64,000 nt of DNA, from positions 96,294 through 160,293 of the forward strand of contig NZ_QNUL01000012.1 of assembly GCF_003383615.1 (NCBI RefSeq), in the 5' to 3' direction. Made by a program: the position numbers and the translations under genes. Positions 43,496-53,600 of the stretch are shown piece after piece. Within the stretch, counting starts at the first letter, position 1. Each line of letters starts with the position of its first letter. Below the pieces are notes generated by a model. It was not told where the DNA came from and made no database searches. It worked only from the letters and a program-made list of their open reading frames with translations. Source of the stretch: Dyadobacter luteus. GTDB lineage: Bacteria; Bacteroidota; Bacteroidia; Cytophagales; Spirosomataceae.

Positions 43496-45880
43496 GTGAG
43501 ACTGATCGCCGGACACGAATATGTTCGCGGGTTATGCTCGCTTATTTTGTTTCTTATCTCGCCACTTGCTTTTTCCCAGAATGTTATCTTAAATGGTCAT
43601 GTCAACGATGGACAGACTGGGGAAGCTATTATAGGGGCGAGTGTGCGCAACGTGGGAAAATCATTAGGGACGGTTTCTAACACATACGGCTATTTTATTC
43701 TGAAATCACCTTCGGGCATTTCCCAGCTGAACATCTCATGCGTTGGCTACGAATCTCTGATTCTGGATTTGAATGCGGCTTCGGACACCACGCTCAACAT
43801 CCGTTTGTCTCCCGCCAGTCACCAACTAGAAGAAATTTTGGTCAAAGCGAAGAGCAACATTGCTCAATCCAGTGCCGGGTATATGAATATTCCTGTAAAC
43901 AGGCTAAAGGCCATTCCGATATTGTTTGGAGAAGCAGATATTGTAAAAGCCCTGGCACTCACTCCAGGTGTAACCACCGGGAACGAGGGAACAACAGGTT
44001 TGCTGGTACGAGGCGGTACGCCGGACCAGAACCTGATATTGCTCGATGACGCGCCCGTCTACAACACCGCCCACCTGTTTGGACTTGTATCGATATTTAA
44101 TACCGATGCCGTCAAAAATGTAGAAATGTACAAAGGAGGCTTTCCCGCTCGATATGGCGGCAGACTTTCGTCGATATTCGATATTTCCATGAAGGAGGGA
44201 AACAAGGTGACCAGAAAGACGGAACGGACGATTGGCCTGGTCAGCTCGAGGATGCTTTGGGAAGGCCCGCTATCGATGAAGGACAAACACTACGGCAAAT
44301 CCAGTTATCTGATCGCGGCGAGGACATCGTATCTTACTTTGTTTCTGCTACCCAAATACCTGCTATACCAAGCCGGCAAATCCTCCAACTATTTCAACTA
44401 TTGGCTGTACGATCTTAATGCAAAAATCAACTATCAGCTAAATCCTAAAACTCAGGTTTTTCTAAGCCTTTACCATGGTAATGACTTCTATTCCGCCGGG
44501 GAAAGATCAGAAGATAATAGGGGTAGGATGGGTCTGTCATGGGGAAACACGACAGTGACAACAAGGTACAATTATGTTGTCCGGCCCAAACTCTTCCTGA
44601 AAAGCATACTATCTTTTTCAAGGTATCACTATGGAATTTCGACCAAAAGCGCTGAAAAGGATGGGCGCAAGTGGGAAGAAACTAGCTTCATTAAATCATC
44701 TTCGATTGTCAATGACCTGACAAATAAGACTTCTATCGAATGGTTTCCCGGATCTGGCCATACACTCAGGGCGGGGTTGCAGGCATCCTTATATCGTTAC
44801 AGACCAATGTCGGTGAAGACCAGTATTGCACTGCCACCTGATTCGCTGTCAAAAATGAACGCACCCGTTTCTACCAGTGAAGTTGCAGCTTTTGCCGAGT
44901 ACGAACTTTCGGTGGGCAACTGGTTGAAGACAAATGTAGGAGGCAGGGCGGTGAGTATGCAGGTCAATTCAAAAAAATATCAAAACCTGGAACCCAGGGC
45001 TGCGGTCAATTTTATTTTCCCCGGCGATTTTGCATTGAAGGGAGCCTATTCTAAAATGAACCAATACATCCATTTGCTGACCAGCAACAGCGTTGGTCTA
45101 CCCAATGATGTGTGGGTGCCTGCGACCGGGACTATAAAACCGTCTTCCTCTGTGCAGTATACCATTGGCGTTTCAAAGACTTTGGGAAAGCAGGTTGAAG
45201 TAAGTATTGATGCTTATGATAAATCTTTATCTAACCTCATAGATTATTCTGCCAACAGTAGTTTTTTGATGAGCTTCAACAAATCCTGGCAAAGCCTTAT
45301 CGAACAAAATGGAATGGGGCGGATAAGAGGCATTGAAGTGTTCATCAATAAGACCAAAGGTGATTTTACGGGCTGGGCTGGCTATTCACTTTCCCGAAAT
45401 GAGAGGCGCTTTGATAGGATAAACGAAGGGGAATGGTATCCATCTAATTTTGACCGCAGGCACGTCATTTCGCTTGTCGGAAGCTACACCGCTCCCACTA
45501 CAAATACCACGTTTTCTGTATCCTGGGTCTATCAGTCAGGTGCGCCCGTGACGATGCCAATAGCGGTACACAAACAATTCGATGAGGGACAGGTTAATAT
45601 AGGTTACCCGACGTTCATTTACGGGGCCCGGAACAGCGTGAGGTTACCTGCCTATCACAGACTCGATTTCAGTACCAGCTTTGATCTGAAGCGACGAGGC
45701 CGTATGACACTCGGGGTCTATAATCTTTACAATAGGCTAAATCCTTACTACTTGACAGTTGATCTGCAGCCTTCAAATAGACCCGCACCCTCTCAACCAT
45801 TTACCGGCATGGTCGGATCCGTTAACAAGGTAGGAGTACTACCGTTCTTACCTTATTTTAGCCATACAGTTACATTCTGA
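43496..45880 (+). CDS. TonB-dependent receptor paired with DUF4249
   Basis: I prefer the GTG at 43496, which lies after the lipoprotein stop and starts directly before a signal peptide (GLCSLILFLISPLAFSQ). ATG starts at 43418 or 43445 would overlap the previous gene. The protein has a carboxypeptidase-like sandwich (LNGHVNDGQTGEAIIGASVR), a plug with LLVRGGTPDQNLILLDDAPV and YKGGFPARYGGRLSSIFDIS, and a barrel ending SHTVTF. The GGTPDQNLILLDDAPVYN plug type is characteristic of receptors whose partner is a DUF4249 lipoprotein, and that gene follows with a one-base overlap. The substrate is unknown. Confidence 0.9.
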   Translation: MRLIAGHEYVRGLCSLILFLISPLAFSQNVILNGHVNDGQTGEAIIGASVRNVGKSLGTVSNTYGYFILKSPSGISQLNISCVGYESLILDLNAASDTTLNIRLSPASHQLEEILVKAKSNIAQSSAGYMNIPVNRLKAIPILFGEADIVKALALTPGVTTGNEGTTGLLVRGGTPDQNLILLDDAPVYNTAHLFGLVSIFNTDAVKNVEMYKGGFPARYGGRLSSIFDISMKEGNKVTRKTERTIGLVSSRMLWEGPLSMKDKHYGKSSYLIAARTSYLTLFLLPKYLLYQAGKSSNYFNYWLYDLNAKINYQLNPKTQVFLSLYHGNDFYSAGERSEDNRGRMGLSWGNTTVTTRYNYVVRPKLFLKSILSFSRYHYGISTKSAEKDGRKWEETSFIKSSSIVNDLTNKTSIEWFPGSGHTLRAGLQASLYRYRPMSVKTSIALPPDSLSKMNAPVSTSEVAAFAEYELSVGNWLKTNVGGRAVSMQVNSKKYQNLEPRAAVNFIFPGDFALKGAYSKMNQYIHLLTSNSVGLPNDVWVPATGTIKPSSSVQYTIGVSKTLGKQVEVSIDAYDKSLSNLIDYSANSSFLMSFNKSWQSLIEQNGMGRIRGIEVFINKTKGDFTGWAGYSLSRNERRFDRINEGEWYPSNFDRRHVISLVGSYTAPTTNTTFSVSWVYQSGAPVTMPIAVHKQFDEGQVNIGYPTFIYGARNSVRLPAYHRLDFSTSFDLKRRGRMTLGVYNLYNRLNPYYLTVDLQPSNRPAPSQPFTGMVGSVNKVGVLPFLPYFSHTVTF

Positions 45881-46779
45881 TGAAAAAGTTAATTATATTT
45901 TTATTGTCATTTTCTACTTTTTTGGGGTGTAAAGAAAAGGGGGTCAGCCTGAAGCTGCCTTACGAAGGTGATAGATTAGTACTGTTTGGTCAGGTAGACG
46001 CTGCTGATACTGTGCGGATAGAAGTTCAGAAGACGTATCCTCCGACCGGTGAATCGACGTACATTGACGGCATTGCAAACGCGACAGTCAGGTTGTTTGA
46101 TGAAGCGGGCTTTTTGGAAACGCTCAAGTACCAACGCAAAGGCATTTATGTTTCCGGCTCCGGTCGGAAATGGCAGCCAGGGAGCAGATACAAAATTGAA
46201 GTTGAAGCGCCGGGATTTCCGCCGGCATCAACGGAGCTGGAAATGATGCCGACCGCCCCGGTTGTTACCAGTTATGAATTCGGCCGGTCAATCGATTCTA
46301 AGTTTAACCCAGGTACACCTTCCAAAGAACTAATTATCAGTATACGGGACAACCCAAATGAAGAGAACTACTACATGGTTATTGTTAGGAGAAGTATTGG
46401 TAAGGATACATTTGGAACCAATATATTCGACCTGGACAGGCCGATGGATGATTTCGAAGATCCGTGCCAATTTCGCTACCTGTCCAACATCGTATTACCC
46501 GATTTATGTGCTAAAAATGGAGAGATAATATTAAGAAAAGGGGTAGAAATCAATAATCAATTCGGAAAGGAGGTTGATTGGACTGCCCAGGATAAAGTCA
46601 CAGTGTCTACCCGCCAGATCACTAAGAGCTATTACGAATTTTGTAAATCCTATTATACCGAAAGTGAATTAATTACGGCTTTCATGCCACCTTTCCCAAG
46701 GTATACTAACATTACAGGAGGTTACGGTATTTTTACCGGCTACAGCCAGACTACAAAGGAATTCATCATAAAGGAGTAA
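45880..46779 (+). CDS. DUF4249 lipoprotein
   Basis: The 299-residue protein has a lipoprotein signal (lipobox FLGC) and the DUF4249 pattern: LVLFGQVDAADTVRIEVQKT, IANATVRLFDEAGFLETLKY, a GSRYKIEVEAPGFPPASTEL segment and NYYMVIVRRSIG. Its ATG overlaps the receptor stop by one base (TGATG), so the two are coupled. DUF4249 proteins are thought to sit at the surface as substrate-binding partners of the preceding TonB receptor. A single Cys pair in the middle may form a disulfide. Confidence 0.9.
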   Translation: MKKLIIFLLSFSTFLGCKEKGVSLKLPYEGDRLVLFGQVDAADTVRIEVQKTYPPTGESTYIDGIANATVRLFDEAGFLETLKYQRKGIYVSGSGRKWQPGSRYKIEVEAPGFPPASTELEMMPTAPVVTSYEFGRSIDSKFNPGTPSKELIISIRDNPNEENYYMVIVRRSIGKDTFGTNIFDLDRPMDDFEDPCQFRYLSNIVLPDLCAKNGEIILRKGVEINNQFGKEVDWTAQDKVTVSTRQITKSYYEFCKSYYTESELITAFMPPFPRYTNITGGYGIFTGYSQTTKEFIIKE

Positions 46780-46984
46780 CGGTATTTTAAAACCCTCGAG
46801 TATTTTAGGACTGATGTATGGCTTGTGCTTGATGAATTAGACTGAGTTTTTAGAAATTCTAAGAATGGGAAGGTTCGGTGTGCATTATAATCTTTTGGCG
46901 ATTGTGAAAGCCTTAAATATTCATATGCCAATTTTTAATCGGATTACGTGATAATAAATTGTCTTACTGCTACAAAAAACTATT

Positions 46985-48178
46985 TTAGTATTCATCTATA
47001 AATTTGATCATCGAATGAAGTATTGCCGTAACCGCCTTGCGGTCATTCTCTTCGAATACATAAGATTTACTACGCATACTCTTCCATGAGAGGTCTTTTT
47101 TCTGCGGGGTCGAAAGAGAGGGGATTATATTTTCAAAAACAGCACTCATAGATTTTGCCTGTACAATTCTGAGGGCGTCCAATGAATGCAAGATCATTCC
47201 GATCTGGTCAGCCGACAAAAGGCACATGATTTTCGGGGTCGGTTGCTCGGGATTTTTTGAGATCGCCGGCACATTTGAGTCGAGCGGGGAGACATTTTCA
47301 GTACGGACTTTACTGATATAAGCAGTTTCCAGTTTAAACCAGTTACCAATGATTTTTCTAAGAGAAGGAAGCTGGGCATTTAAGGCCTGATCCGAGCTCA
47401 GATATGCCTGATAAAACCGTTTTCGCAGCAGAAGTAACCGCTGCATTTTTCCGTTCCCGGTTTGATTTACATGGCTTGCTGCATAATGGGTATAGTAGCC
47501 GATAAAACGCCTGTCATTGAAATTGAGTCCTACCAGAAGCTCAATCAATCTATCATGCAACGGCTGCTGTTCAACTTTTAATTCTATTCTTTCCAAATGG
47601 GATATCATGCCTTGAAAATAGAGAATCTGGCTGTAGCTAATACTGGAAGGGATTTGCTGAGTAAATTCTTGTATTACTGCCAGTATCAAAGTGGTCAATG
47701 ATGCGCAATCTAACTCGGATTTGAATCGCTCTGCAAGCTCTCTGGATTTTTGCAAAAAATCTTTTTGTATTTGTGTACTTTGATTCCGGGCGACAGGCTG
47801 GTGACTGAGAAGGTGTCCACTAAATCGTATCGATACGAGTTCAACTAATTTCTCAAGGCAAAGTATGACTACTTCACAGCAGTTAGCCCTGTTTGTATCT
47901 TCTGTGCCGATCAATGATAGGTTGAGATAGGAGCTGTCCAGCAGAGAAACCAAACTACGGTGATACTGGTTGATGAATACTTTGATTTTTTTCTCACTAA
48001 ATAGTTTCAATGTGCCCTCTTGCAGAAAACCCATCTGCCTATCAACTTCGCTGCGGGCTCTTTGGGTAATTAATTGTAAGTCTCTTTCTGACAAGCTGGT
48101 AAGGTCACCTTTGGGGTTTAATGAGAAACGAACTGTGGTGTCAAGCCATTGTAAAATGTACTCTTCGTCCTTTATCAT
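46985..48178 (-). CDS. Helical protein of unknown function at the end of the lanthipeptide-like operon
   Basis: The 397-residue protein is predicted soluble and mainly helical, with NANCCEVVILCLEKLVELVS-type helices in the first half and LLLLRKRFYQAYLSSDQALN in the middle. The last 80 residues (SADQIGMILHSLDALRIVQA to the VFEENDRKAVTAILHSMIKF end) recall a C-terminal module I have seen in several Bacteroidetes proteins, including RteC-like ones; that is from memory. It lacks the zinc-binding Cys and CHG motifs of LanC cyclases and has no membrane segment. It follows the precursor peptide and its terminator and has its own TTACTTTG box upstream. Possible roles are immunity, leader handling or regulation; none can be shown. 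Confidence 0.6.
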   Translation of the reverse strand: MIKDEEYILQWLDTTVRFSLNPKGDLTSLSERDLQLITQRARSEVDRQMGFLQEGTLKLFSEKKIKVFINQYHRSLVSLLDSSYLNLSLIGTEDTNRANCCEVVILCLEKLVELVSIRFSGHLLSHQPVARNQSTQIQKDFLQKSRELAERFKSELDCASLTTLILAVIQEFTQQIPSSISYSQILYFQGMISHLERIELKVEQQPLHDRLIELLVGLNFNDRRFIGYYTHYAASHVNQTGNGKMQRLLLLRKRFYQAYLSSDQALNAQLPSLRKIIGNWFKLETAYISKVRTENVSPLDSNVPAISKNPEQPTPKIMCLLSADQIGMILHSLDALRIVQAKSMSAVFENIIPSLSTPQKKDLSWKSMRSKSYVFEENDRKAVTAILHSMIKFIDEY

Positions 48179-48329
48179 ACTAGACCGGTTTGTTGAGTAG
48201 ATTACTAAATCTTCATTCCTGATCTTTAAGTAAGCCCGGTAGCGTATACAATGCGAATTTTAGGGGTGAAATGCCGTAGATGAGGTGTGAATACAAAGTA
48301 ATTTTATTAGCCGGCAGGCTTAGACGTGT

Positions 48330-48372
48330 AAACAACAGGCAGCCAGCACCATGTGCTGACCACCTGTTGTTT
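48330..48372 (-). terminator. Strong hairpin directly after the precursor peptide
   Basis: AAACAACAGGTGGTCAGCAC and GTGCTGGCTGCCTGTTGTTT pair over 20 positions with a 3-base loop and only two wobble positions. It begins 9 bases after the peptide stop. It would raise the level of a short peptide transcript over the downstream gene, a usual arrangement for bacteriocin precursors. Confidence 0.75.
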
Positions 48373-48380
48373 AACTTTCG

Positions 48381-48536
48381 TTACCGACTGGATGGATATA
48401 AAACTGGAATTAGTGTGCACAGAGCACCACTTGTCGTGATATCCTTACCTTTTTTGTCAGTTTTGACGGATTCAAAGCTGGACTGAGAGACAATTTTTAC
48501 GTACTGGCTACCTGTAGATTGTTTGATCGTTTTCAT
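48381..48536 (-). CDS. Putative lanthipeptide-like (RiPP) precursor peptide, 51 residues
   Basis: ATG 48536 to TAA 48381 encodes 51 residues. The first 33 are hydrophilic and leader-like (MKTIKQSTGSQYVKIVSQSS, then FESVKTDKKGKDI). The last 18 read TTSGALCTLIPVLYPSSR: a hydrophobic core with three Thr, three Ser and a single Cys. It lies between a histidine kinase gene and a strong terminator, in the operon of a full-length LanB. Dehydrated Thr/Ser and Cys40 could form one ring, with the other residues left as dehydroamino acids. It has no double-glycine site. It is too short for normal gene calling. That it is translated and modified is inference from position, composition and the adjacent hairpin. 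Confidence 0.65.
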   Translation of the reverse strand: MKTIKQSTGSQYVKIVSQSSFESVKTDKKGKDITTSGALCTLIPVLYPSSR

Positions 48537-48626
48537 TTAGATACTGTTTTAGTGATTAAAATTTATCCGTTCAAATGAAACCGAATGCAGGCAGCTGTAG
48601 AAATTATTGGTGTGAAACAGCAGAAT

Positions 48627-49787
48627 TCAGGTGCGAAATGTCCTTATCGGGCCGGTGCTATCCAGTGGAATAGACATATTTACGGCAAAGAGCTTTTCGT
48701 TTTCATTGATGTTGAAGGTAAAGTTACTGCCAAAATAGAGTTTTAACTGTGAGGTAATATTTTTGAGACCAATACCTGAATGCTCGTCGTCAGAAGTGAC
48801 TTTGAAAGTATTTTTTGTATTCTCAATGAAAAAATTCAGCCGCCCACCTTCTACATCTATACGTACATCCAGGGTTGCCGGTGCACGGTCATTTCTTGCT
48901 CCGTGCTTGAAAGCATTTTCTGCCAAAGTTAAAAGCAGCATAGAGGGTATGCGGTCTGTAGGCTTTATCAGGCCTGTCTGCTCAATAGAAAGCCTCAACC
49001 TGCAATGTTGCCGGCCTGACTCCAGATCAAGAAATGTTTTAAAACAATGGATTTCCCTTTCAAGAGCGATCAAATCATGCTCTGTATCGTAAATCGAATA
49101 CTGAATCAAGTCTGTTAGTCTGGCCAAATACTGGGCTGATTCTATGTTTACCGTTTTCAGATCGAAGTATAATGAGCTCAGTGAGCTGAGAATAAAGTGG
49201 GGGCCAAGTTGGTACTTCAGCCGTTGAAGCTCGTCCTTCACTTTTTCCATTTCTATATCCTGAAGCTCTTTTTGAAATTTCATTCCGAATTTGACCATCT
49301 TGATACCTACCGGAAGAATAAGCAGCTGGGTATCCTGAAGGCTGAATGTAACAATGCTCACCTTTGTAATCCAGTCTGCGTTCGCACCTGTCAAAAGGGT
49401 ACGTCCCAACATTTCAAAATTTACAGTAGTGTTTTCAAGACCCATCAAAATGTCAGCAATGGCAAAAATTACCATATTAAAAAGGTAGGTGATCCCAATG
49501 CAAAGCAAAAACAATACAGGAATGACAATCAGAATATCGATATATCTCCTCATCAGCCGTAAAAGCAACAGACAGCTGTAGAAAATGAAGAGAAACTTGC
49601 CGTAATACAGAATATAGGCGTAGACCATGAAGTCAGTGAGGTTTCCACGGAGCGCATTAGGAAGAAAGAACAAAAGGTGCGAACTGATAAAGACGATCCA
49701 GAAAAGTATATGTACCGCAATTCGCCTGGAAGGTGTCTTGGGAAACAGAATATAATCGAAAAGCAGGTATACAATGATTCGTCGCAT
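48627..49787 (-). CDS. LytS/YehU-type sensor histidine kinase
   Basis: The 386-residue protein has four to five membrane segments in its first 165 residues, then a HisKA-7TM-like His box LKYQLGPHFILSSLSSLY with the phospho-accepting H197, and an HATPase domain with LLLTLAENAFKHG (N-box) and DEHSGIGLKNI (G-box). The usual HFLFNSLNNI box is altered to HFILSSLSSL, but the His is kept. It follows its response regulator gene by four bases and precedes the precursor peptide. It may sense the mature peptide, as in autoinducing lantibiotic systems; that is inference. Confidence 0.88.
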   Translation of the reverse strand: MRRIIVYLLFDYILFPKTPSRRIAVHILFWIVFISSHLLFFLPNALRGNLTDFMVYAYILYYGKFLFIFYSCLLLLRLMRRYIDILIVIPVLFLLCIGITYLFNMVIFAIADILMGLENTTVNFEMLGRTLLTGANADWITKVSIVTFSLQDTQLLILPVGIKMVKFGMKFQKELQDIEMEKVKDELQRLKYQLGPHFILSSLSSLYFDLKTVNIESAQYLARLTDLIQYSIYDTEHDLIALEREIHCFKTFLDLESGRQHCRLRLSIEQTGLIKPTDRIPSMLLLTLAENAFKHGARNDRAPATLDVRIDVEGGRLNFFIENTKNTFKVTSDDEHSGIGLKNITSQLKLYFGSNFTFNINENEKLFAVNMSIPLDSTGPIRTFRT

Positions 49788-49791
49788 GATA

Positions 49792-50595
49792 TCAGCTTTT
49801 TAAAATGATAGGAAGTATATAATCCTTCTCGTTCTTTGAGATCGGTGTCCTGTAACCCTTCTCCATAATTAATTCATTCCCATCTACGAATTGAACGTAG
49901 CCGACATTAATGATATAGGATTTTTGTATCCTCAGAAATTGATTTACAGGAAGATGATCTTCAAATTCACTTAATTGTCCACGTACAGTATAGATGTCCG
50001 TATCGGTATATACCGTCACATAATTGTTATTTGACTGAAAGAAAATAATGTCGTCATAACGGATCAGGGCCAGTTTTTTATCTATTCTCAGCGTTAAACG
50101 GCTTGTGCCAAACTGAGCCGTTTTGGAATCTGTCCATGTTGAGATGTCCAAGGTATTCTTGGGCACATCAGATAATTGCTCAGAAGGATCAAAATGATTT
50201 TTTGACCCCGTTCGCCTTAAATGAATATCCATCGCTTTGGTCATTGCCTGAAGGAATCTTTCCTGGTTGGTCGGCTTCCAAAGAAAGTCGGTAGCATTTA
50301 AGTCGAACGCATCGACGGCATAGCGGTGGTATGATGAATTAATGATTACCTGCAAGCCGGATTCAGGAAGCATTTTCAGCATCTGAAGACCCGTAATACT
50401 GTCCATCTCAACATCCAGAAATATCAGGTCGGGTTTTATGTTGGCAATCATCGCCAGTCCGTCTATTCCATTGTAGGCATTGCCGACCAGGACCAGCCAG
50501 GGGAATTTGGCAATCTTTTCTTCAAGATGCTTGTGCGCATGGGTCTCATCATCAATAATCAGGCAACGCAGGGTTGGCAGCGGGTGTATATTCAT
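49792..50595 (-). CDS. LytTR-family response regulator
   Basis: The 267-residue protein has a receiver domain (acidic D15/D16/E17, phospho-accepting D61 in LIFLDVEMDSITG, K107 in FLWKPTN) and a C-terminal LytTR DNA-binding domain (about 165-265, with FQSNNNYVTVYTDTDIYTVR, FLRIQKSYIINVGYV and the GYRTPISKNEK end). It pairs with the adjacent LytS-type kinase. It is expected to bind a direct repeat upstream of a target promoter, perhaps that of the dehydratase or the precursor. Confidence 0.93.
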   Translation of the reverse strand: MNIHPLPTLRCLIIDDETHAHKHLEEKIAKFPWLVLVGNAYNGIDGLAMIANIKPDLIFLDVEMDSITGLQMLKMLPESGLQVIINSSYHRYAVDAFDLNATDFLWKPTNQERFLQAMTKAMDIHLRRTGSKNHFDPSEQLSDVPKNTLDISTWTDSKTAQFGTSRLTLRIDKKLALIRYDDIIFFQSNNNYVTVYTDTDIYTVRGQLSEFEDHLPVNQFLRIQKSYIINVGYVQFVDGNELIMEKGYRTPISKNEKDYILPIILKS

Positions 50596-50699
50596 TCCTT
50601 TTTGGGCTTTGTGTCAGGTTCAAGAGCAACAAAAGGAGGAGGAGCACTAGCCCAATTTAGGAAAGTAGATTTAGTTTGACAATTAAAAATGCCGGTTTT

Positions 50700-53600
50700 T
50701 TAAAGAATTGTAACCGTTTTCAACTTAAAGTAAATTGAATCATAATACTTCTTTAAGTAGTGATAAACCAGGAACTCCAGTTTTCGGTGACTATCGGAAA
50801 ATAGCCTGTTCAGAAACATATGCACCACACTTGAAATGTAAGTTTCTGCGCCGGGTGCGTCCTGAAGCCTGCTTGAAATATGCCGATAGTGATCTAATGA
50901 AGGCTGAAGACACTCGTCAATTTGATGTTTAAGTAAATTTTCCGGATTATTTGAAAGCGTAAACTGAACCTGGGAAATATGGCTCCTGTAGGATTTATCC
51001 ATTTGGTAAATGAGCGGCTGCTGACTTTGGAATTCTACATAAAAGGACCCATGGACCGCTTGCACGAATGCTCTCTTTTGTTGCAGGTTGTAACCCAGGG
51101 AATTTAGTATGAAATCAATAGATCTGATTGCTATCTGCCATTTTGGAATGGCACCCTTATTTGACAGCGAGAGTAATTGGCAGACAGATAGACTGTCGTA
51201 GTAAAACAGCGTTTCTGTCAGATGATATTCAATCAGAGCGTATCTCTCGAGTTCTCTCTCATAGGTATCGATGACAAATTTTTCAATTTTTGAGGCTTTC
51301 AAAAGTACATGTAGCTGATCGCAGAATAGCCTTAATATTTCAAATACCCTGTTTTTATCGTCCCCTGCAAATATTCTGATGCGAAGATGGTAACCGGGAT
51401 CGTTGTAGCGGACAAAAAACCACTTCTTTATAGCTGCCTGGCCTAGAAGATGGGTCAGAAATGGCAGAAAGTTTTCGGTCAATATTTGGTCTGCAAGAGA
51501 AGGGGCCATGTAAACCTTGACATAGATCCACTCGCTTCCTGTTGCATACTGCCTGGTACTGTTACTGACCTTTGGAGCTGTAACTTTTGGCCAGCTCAAA
51601 CTGGTGTTGCCTTTAAAAGGGACAATTACCTCGTGTGAGTAGCTTTCTCCGCCCGCCACCATAAAGCTCTGCACGGCGGGTTCGATGAATTCTGTAAGCC
51701 GTAGTTTCCTGCGTCTTCTTAGCATTGATAAAAGCATATCCAGACTCACTGTACTGTCGCAGTCAACCAGCAGAAGCTGGTCGCCGTCAGCGATCTGAAT
51801 CAGCCGGGGTATCCGCCTTTTTTTCAAAAGCTCTCTTAGCTGCTGAACGGAGGTGTTTTTTCTATGTGCTTCTGGCAGCATTTCCATAGAAACCCTCCAC
51901 TGGGCAACAGAGACGATAATATGTTTGTACTCAATACGTGGAAGAAAATCTTTGCCTGAAAAGTGCCCCCAATGCCAGTTAAATACCGGGGCTGCATTCT
52001 GGCGAGCCAGATCGCAGAGCAGCCGGTACACCGGTAATCCATTTGCGAAATTATGAGCACTTGTCAAACGTGGTATTACCCTTTTATCGTGGCTCTTTGA
52101 CCATAGTACAAGCTGCTTGCCATCTGGTGTATAAAGATAAAGGTCGTCAGGTGTCACCTGGTTTTCTTTGGCCGTCTTGCTAACCGACAAATAAGTGATC
52201 TCATATTTTCTTAAATGTGGCCGTGACAGGATGTTACCTTCTTTATCAGAAGGTATATGGTTAATTTCCGCATATATGACCTCTGCGTCAACGAGCTCCT
52301 CACAGGAAATAGCCTGAGATACAAGCCCTGTTAATTCATTGTCATCGCTACAGAACCGGGCCATCAGATTAAATGAAGACGCAGAACCCATCGCACTAAG
52401 GCTGAACTTGAATTTTCCATTATCAAGATTCTTTTGGGAGTCAGCGATGAATTTGCCCATTAGGTATGTTCCGTCGTTTGCCCTATGGGACTGTTTGCTT
52501 GCTTTTGGCAAATGCTTTTTTCTAATATGTACCTTTTGAGTCTGCTGCGAAATCGACTGCTCGTACAATGTCAGGCGCAGATCTTCAAGCTGACTGTTAT
52601 TATAATAAAATTGGTCATTTGGGCCGGTGCTGGCGTCTGTCACATCTGTAACGCTCGAGTCACCGGAAAATGATCTGTTTCCATATCCTATTCCAGTGTC
52701 CGGATCCAGAGCTTCCAGCAGAAGCACGGGGCGGGTTTGATATCTGCGAAAAAGCTCTCCGGTGAAATTGTCAAGTTCATTATTGACCGTAGGGGAAGAC
52801 AGCGGCACTAGTTCGTCAAGCTCATTTTGAATGATAGCTACCGGCTTCTGGTTGATCTTGCAGCTTTCTGCTTGTAGCGTTGAATTGACAAAGAGGATTT
52901 GGTCAGCCCTGATATCTGGACAATACTTCAAAATCACAGGGTGAAGCCGTTCGCAGATAACGTTTATACCTGTTCTTCGACTAATGATGTACTTTATTTT
53001 GTGCAGGTCTTTTATAATGGAAGCGGCTGAAGGTATTTTTTCCAGACTGCGGAGTAAGCGGTCCAGCCCGTTCTGTTGTATCGGTCCGGCGTCAATTTCA
53101 CTGTAAAGAAGCTGCTGTTCGAAAAGTGTTGTGATAAGCTGCTGTGCATTGGAATGATCAAGCCCGGCATTTATCAAAGCGGCGGTAAGATCACCGAATG
53201 GCACAGGAGTTTTGCTTTGCGCGAGAACAAGATCCAGATAACTATTGCTTTCTACTTCCAGCTGGTTAAAGCGGTCGTTGTCCCGGCCACTTCTTCTGAT
53301 GTATCTGTATATATTCTGAAAGCGGTACAGACTTGTATTACTACATAGCGTTAGATGAGGTAGAATATTCGGCATAGAAGCAATCGCCCTTGAGAGTCGG
53401 GCTAGTGCTGTGAAGGAAAGCTGGGTTTTTGTAACCATTTTTGCAGACTCGGGAAATGATATTTTTGTAGGTTCTGCAGATATTTCCCCTGTGCAGACCC
53501 CGGCCATGGTGCCGAACGGTGTGGGGCGGGAGCTCATTCTGACAAAGTACCGGTACAAGGCCCGGTAAATGGGTTTGGCGTCGCCTTGATAGTCTCCTTG

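Noticed and set aside
46985..48178. The 397-residue protein as the missing LanC cyclase
   Set aside because: No zinc-ligand Cys, CHG or GxxHG motifs of LanC are present, and the fold looks different.
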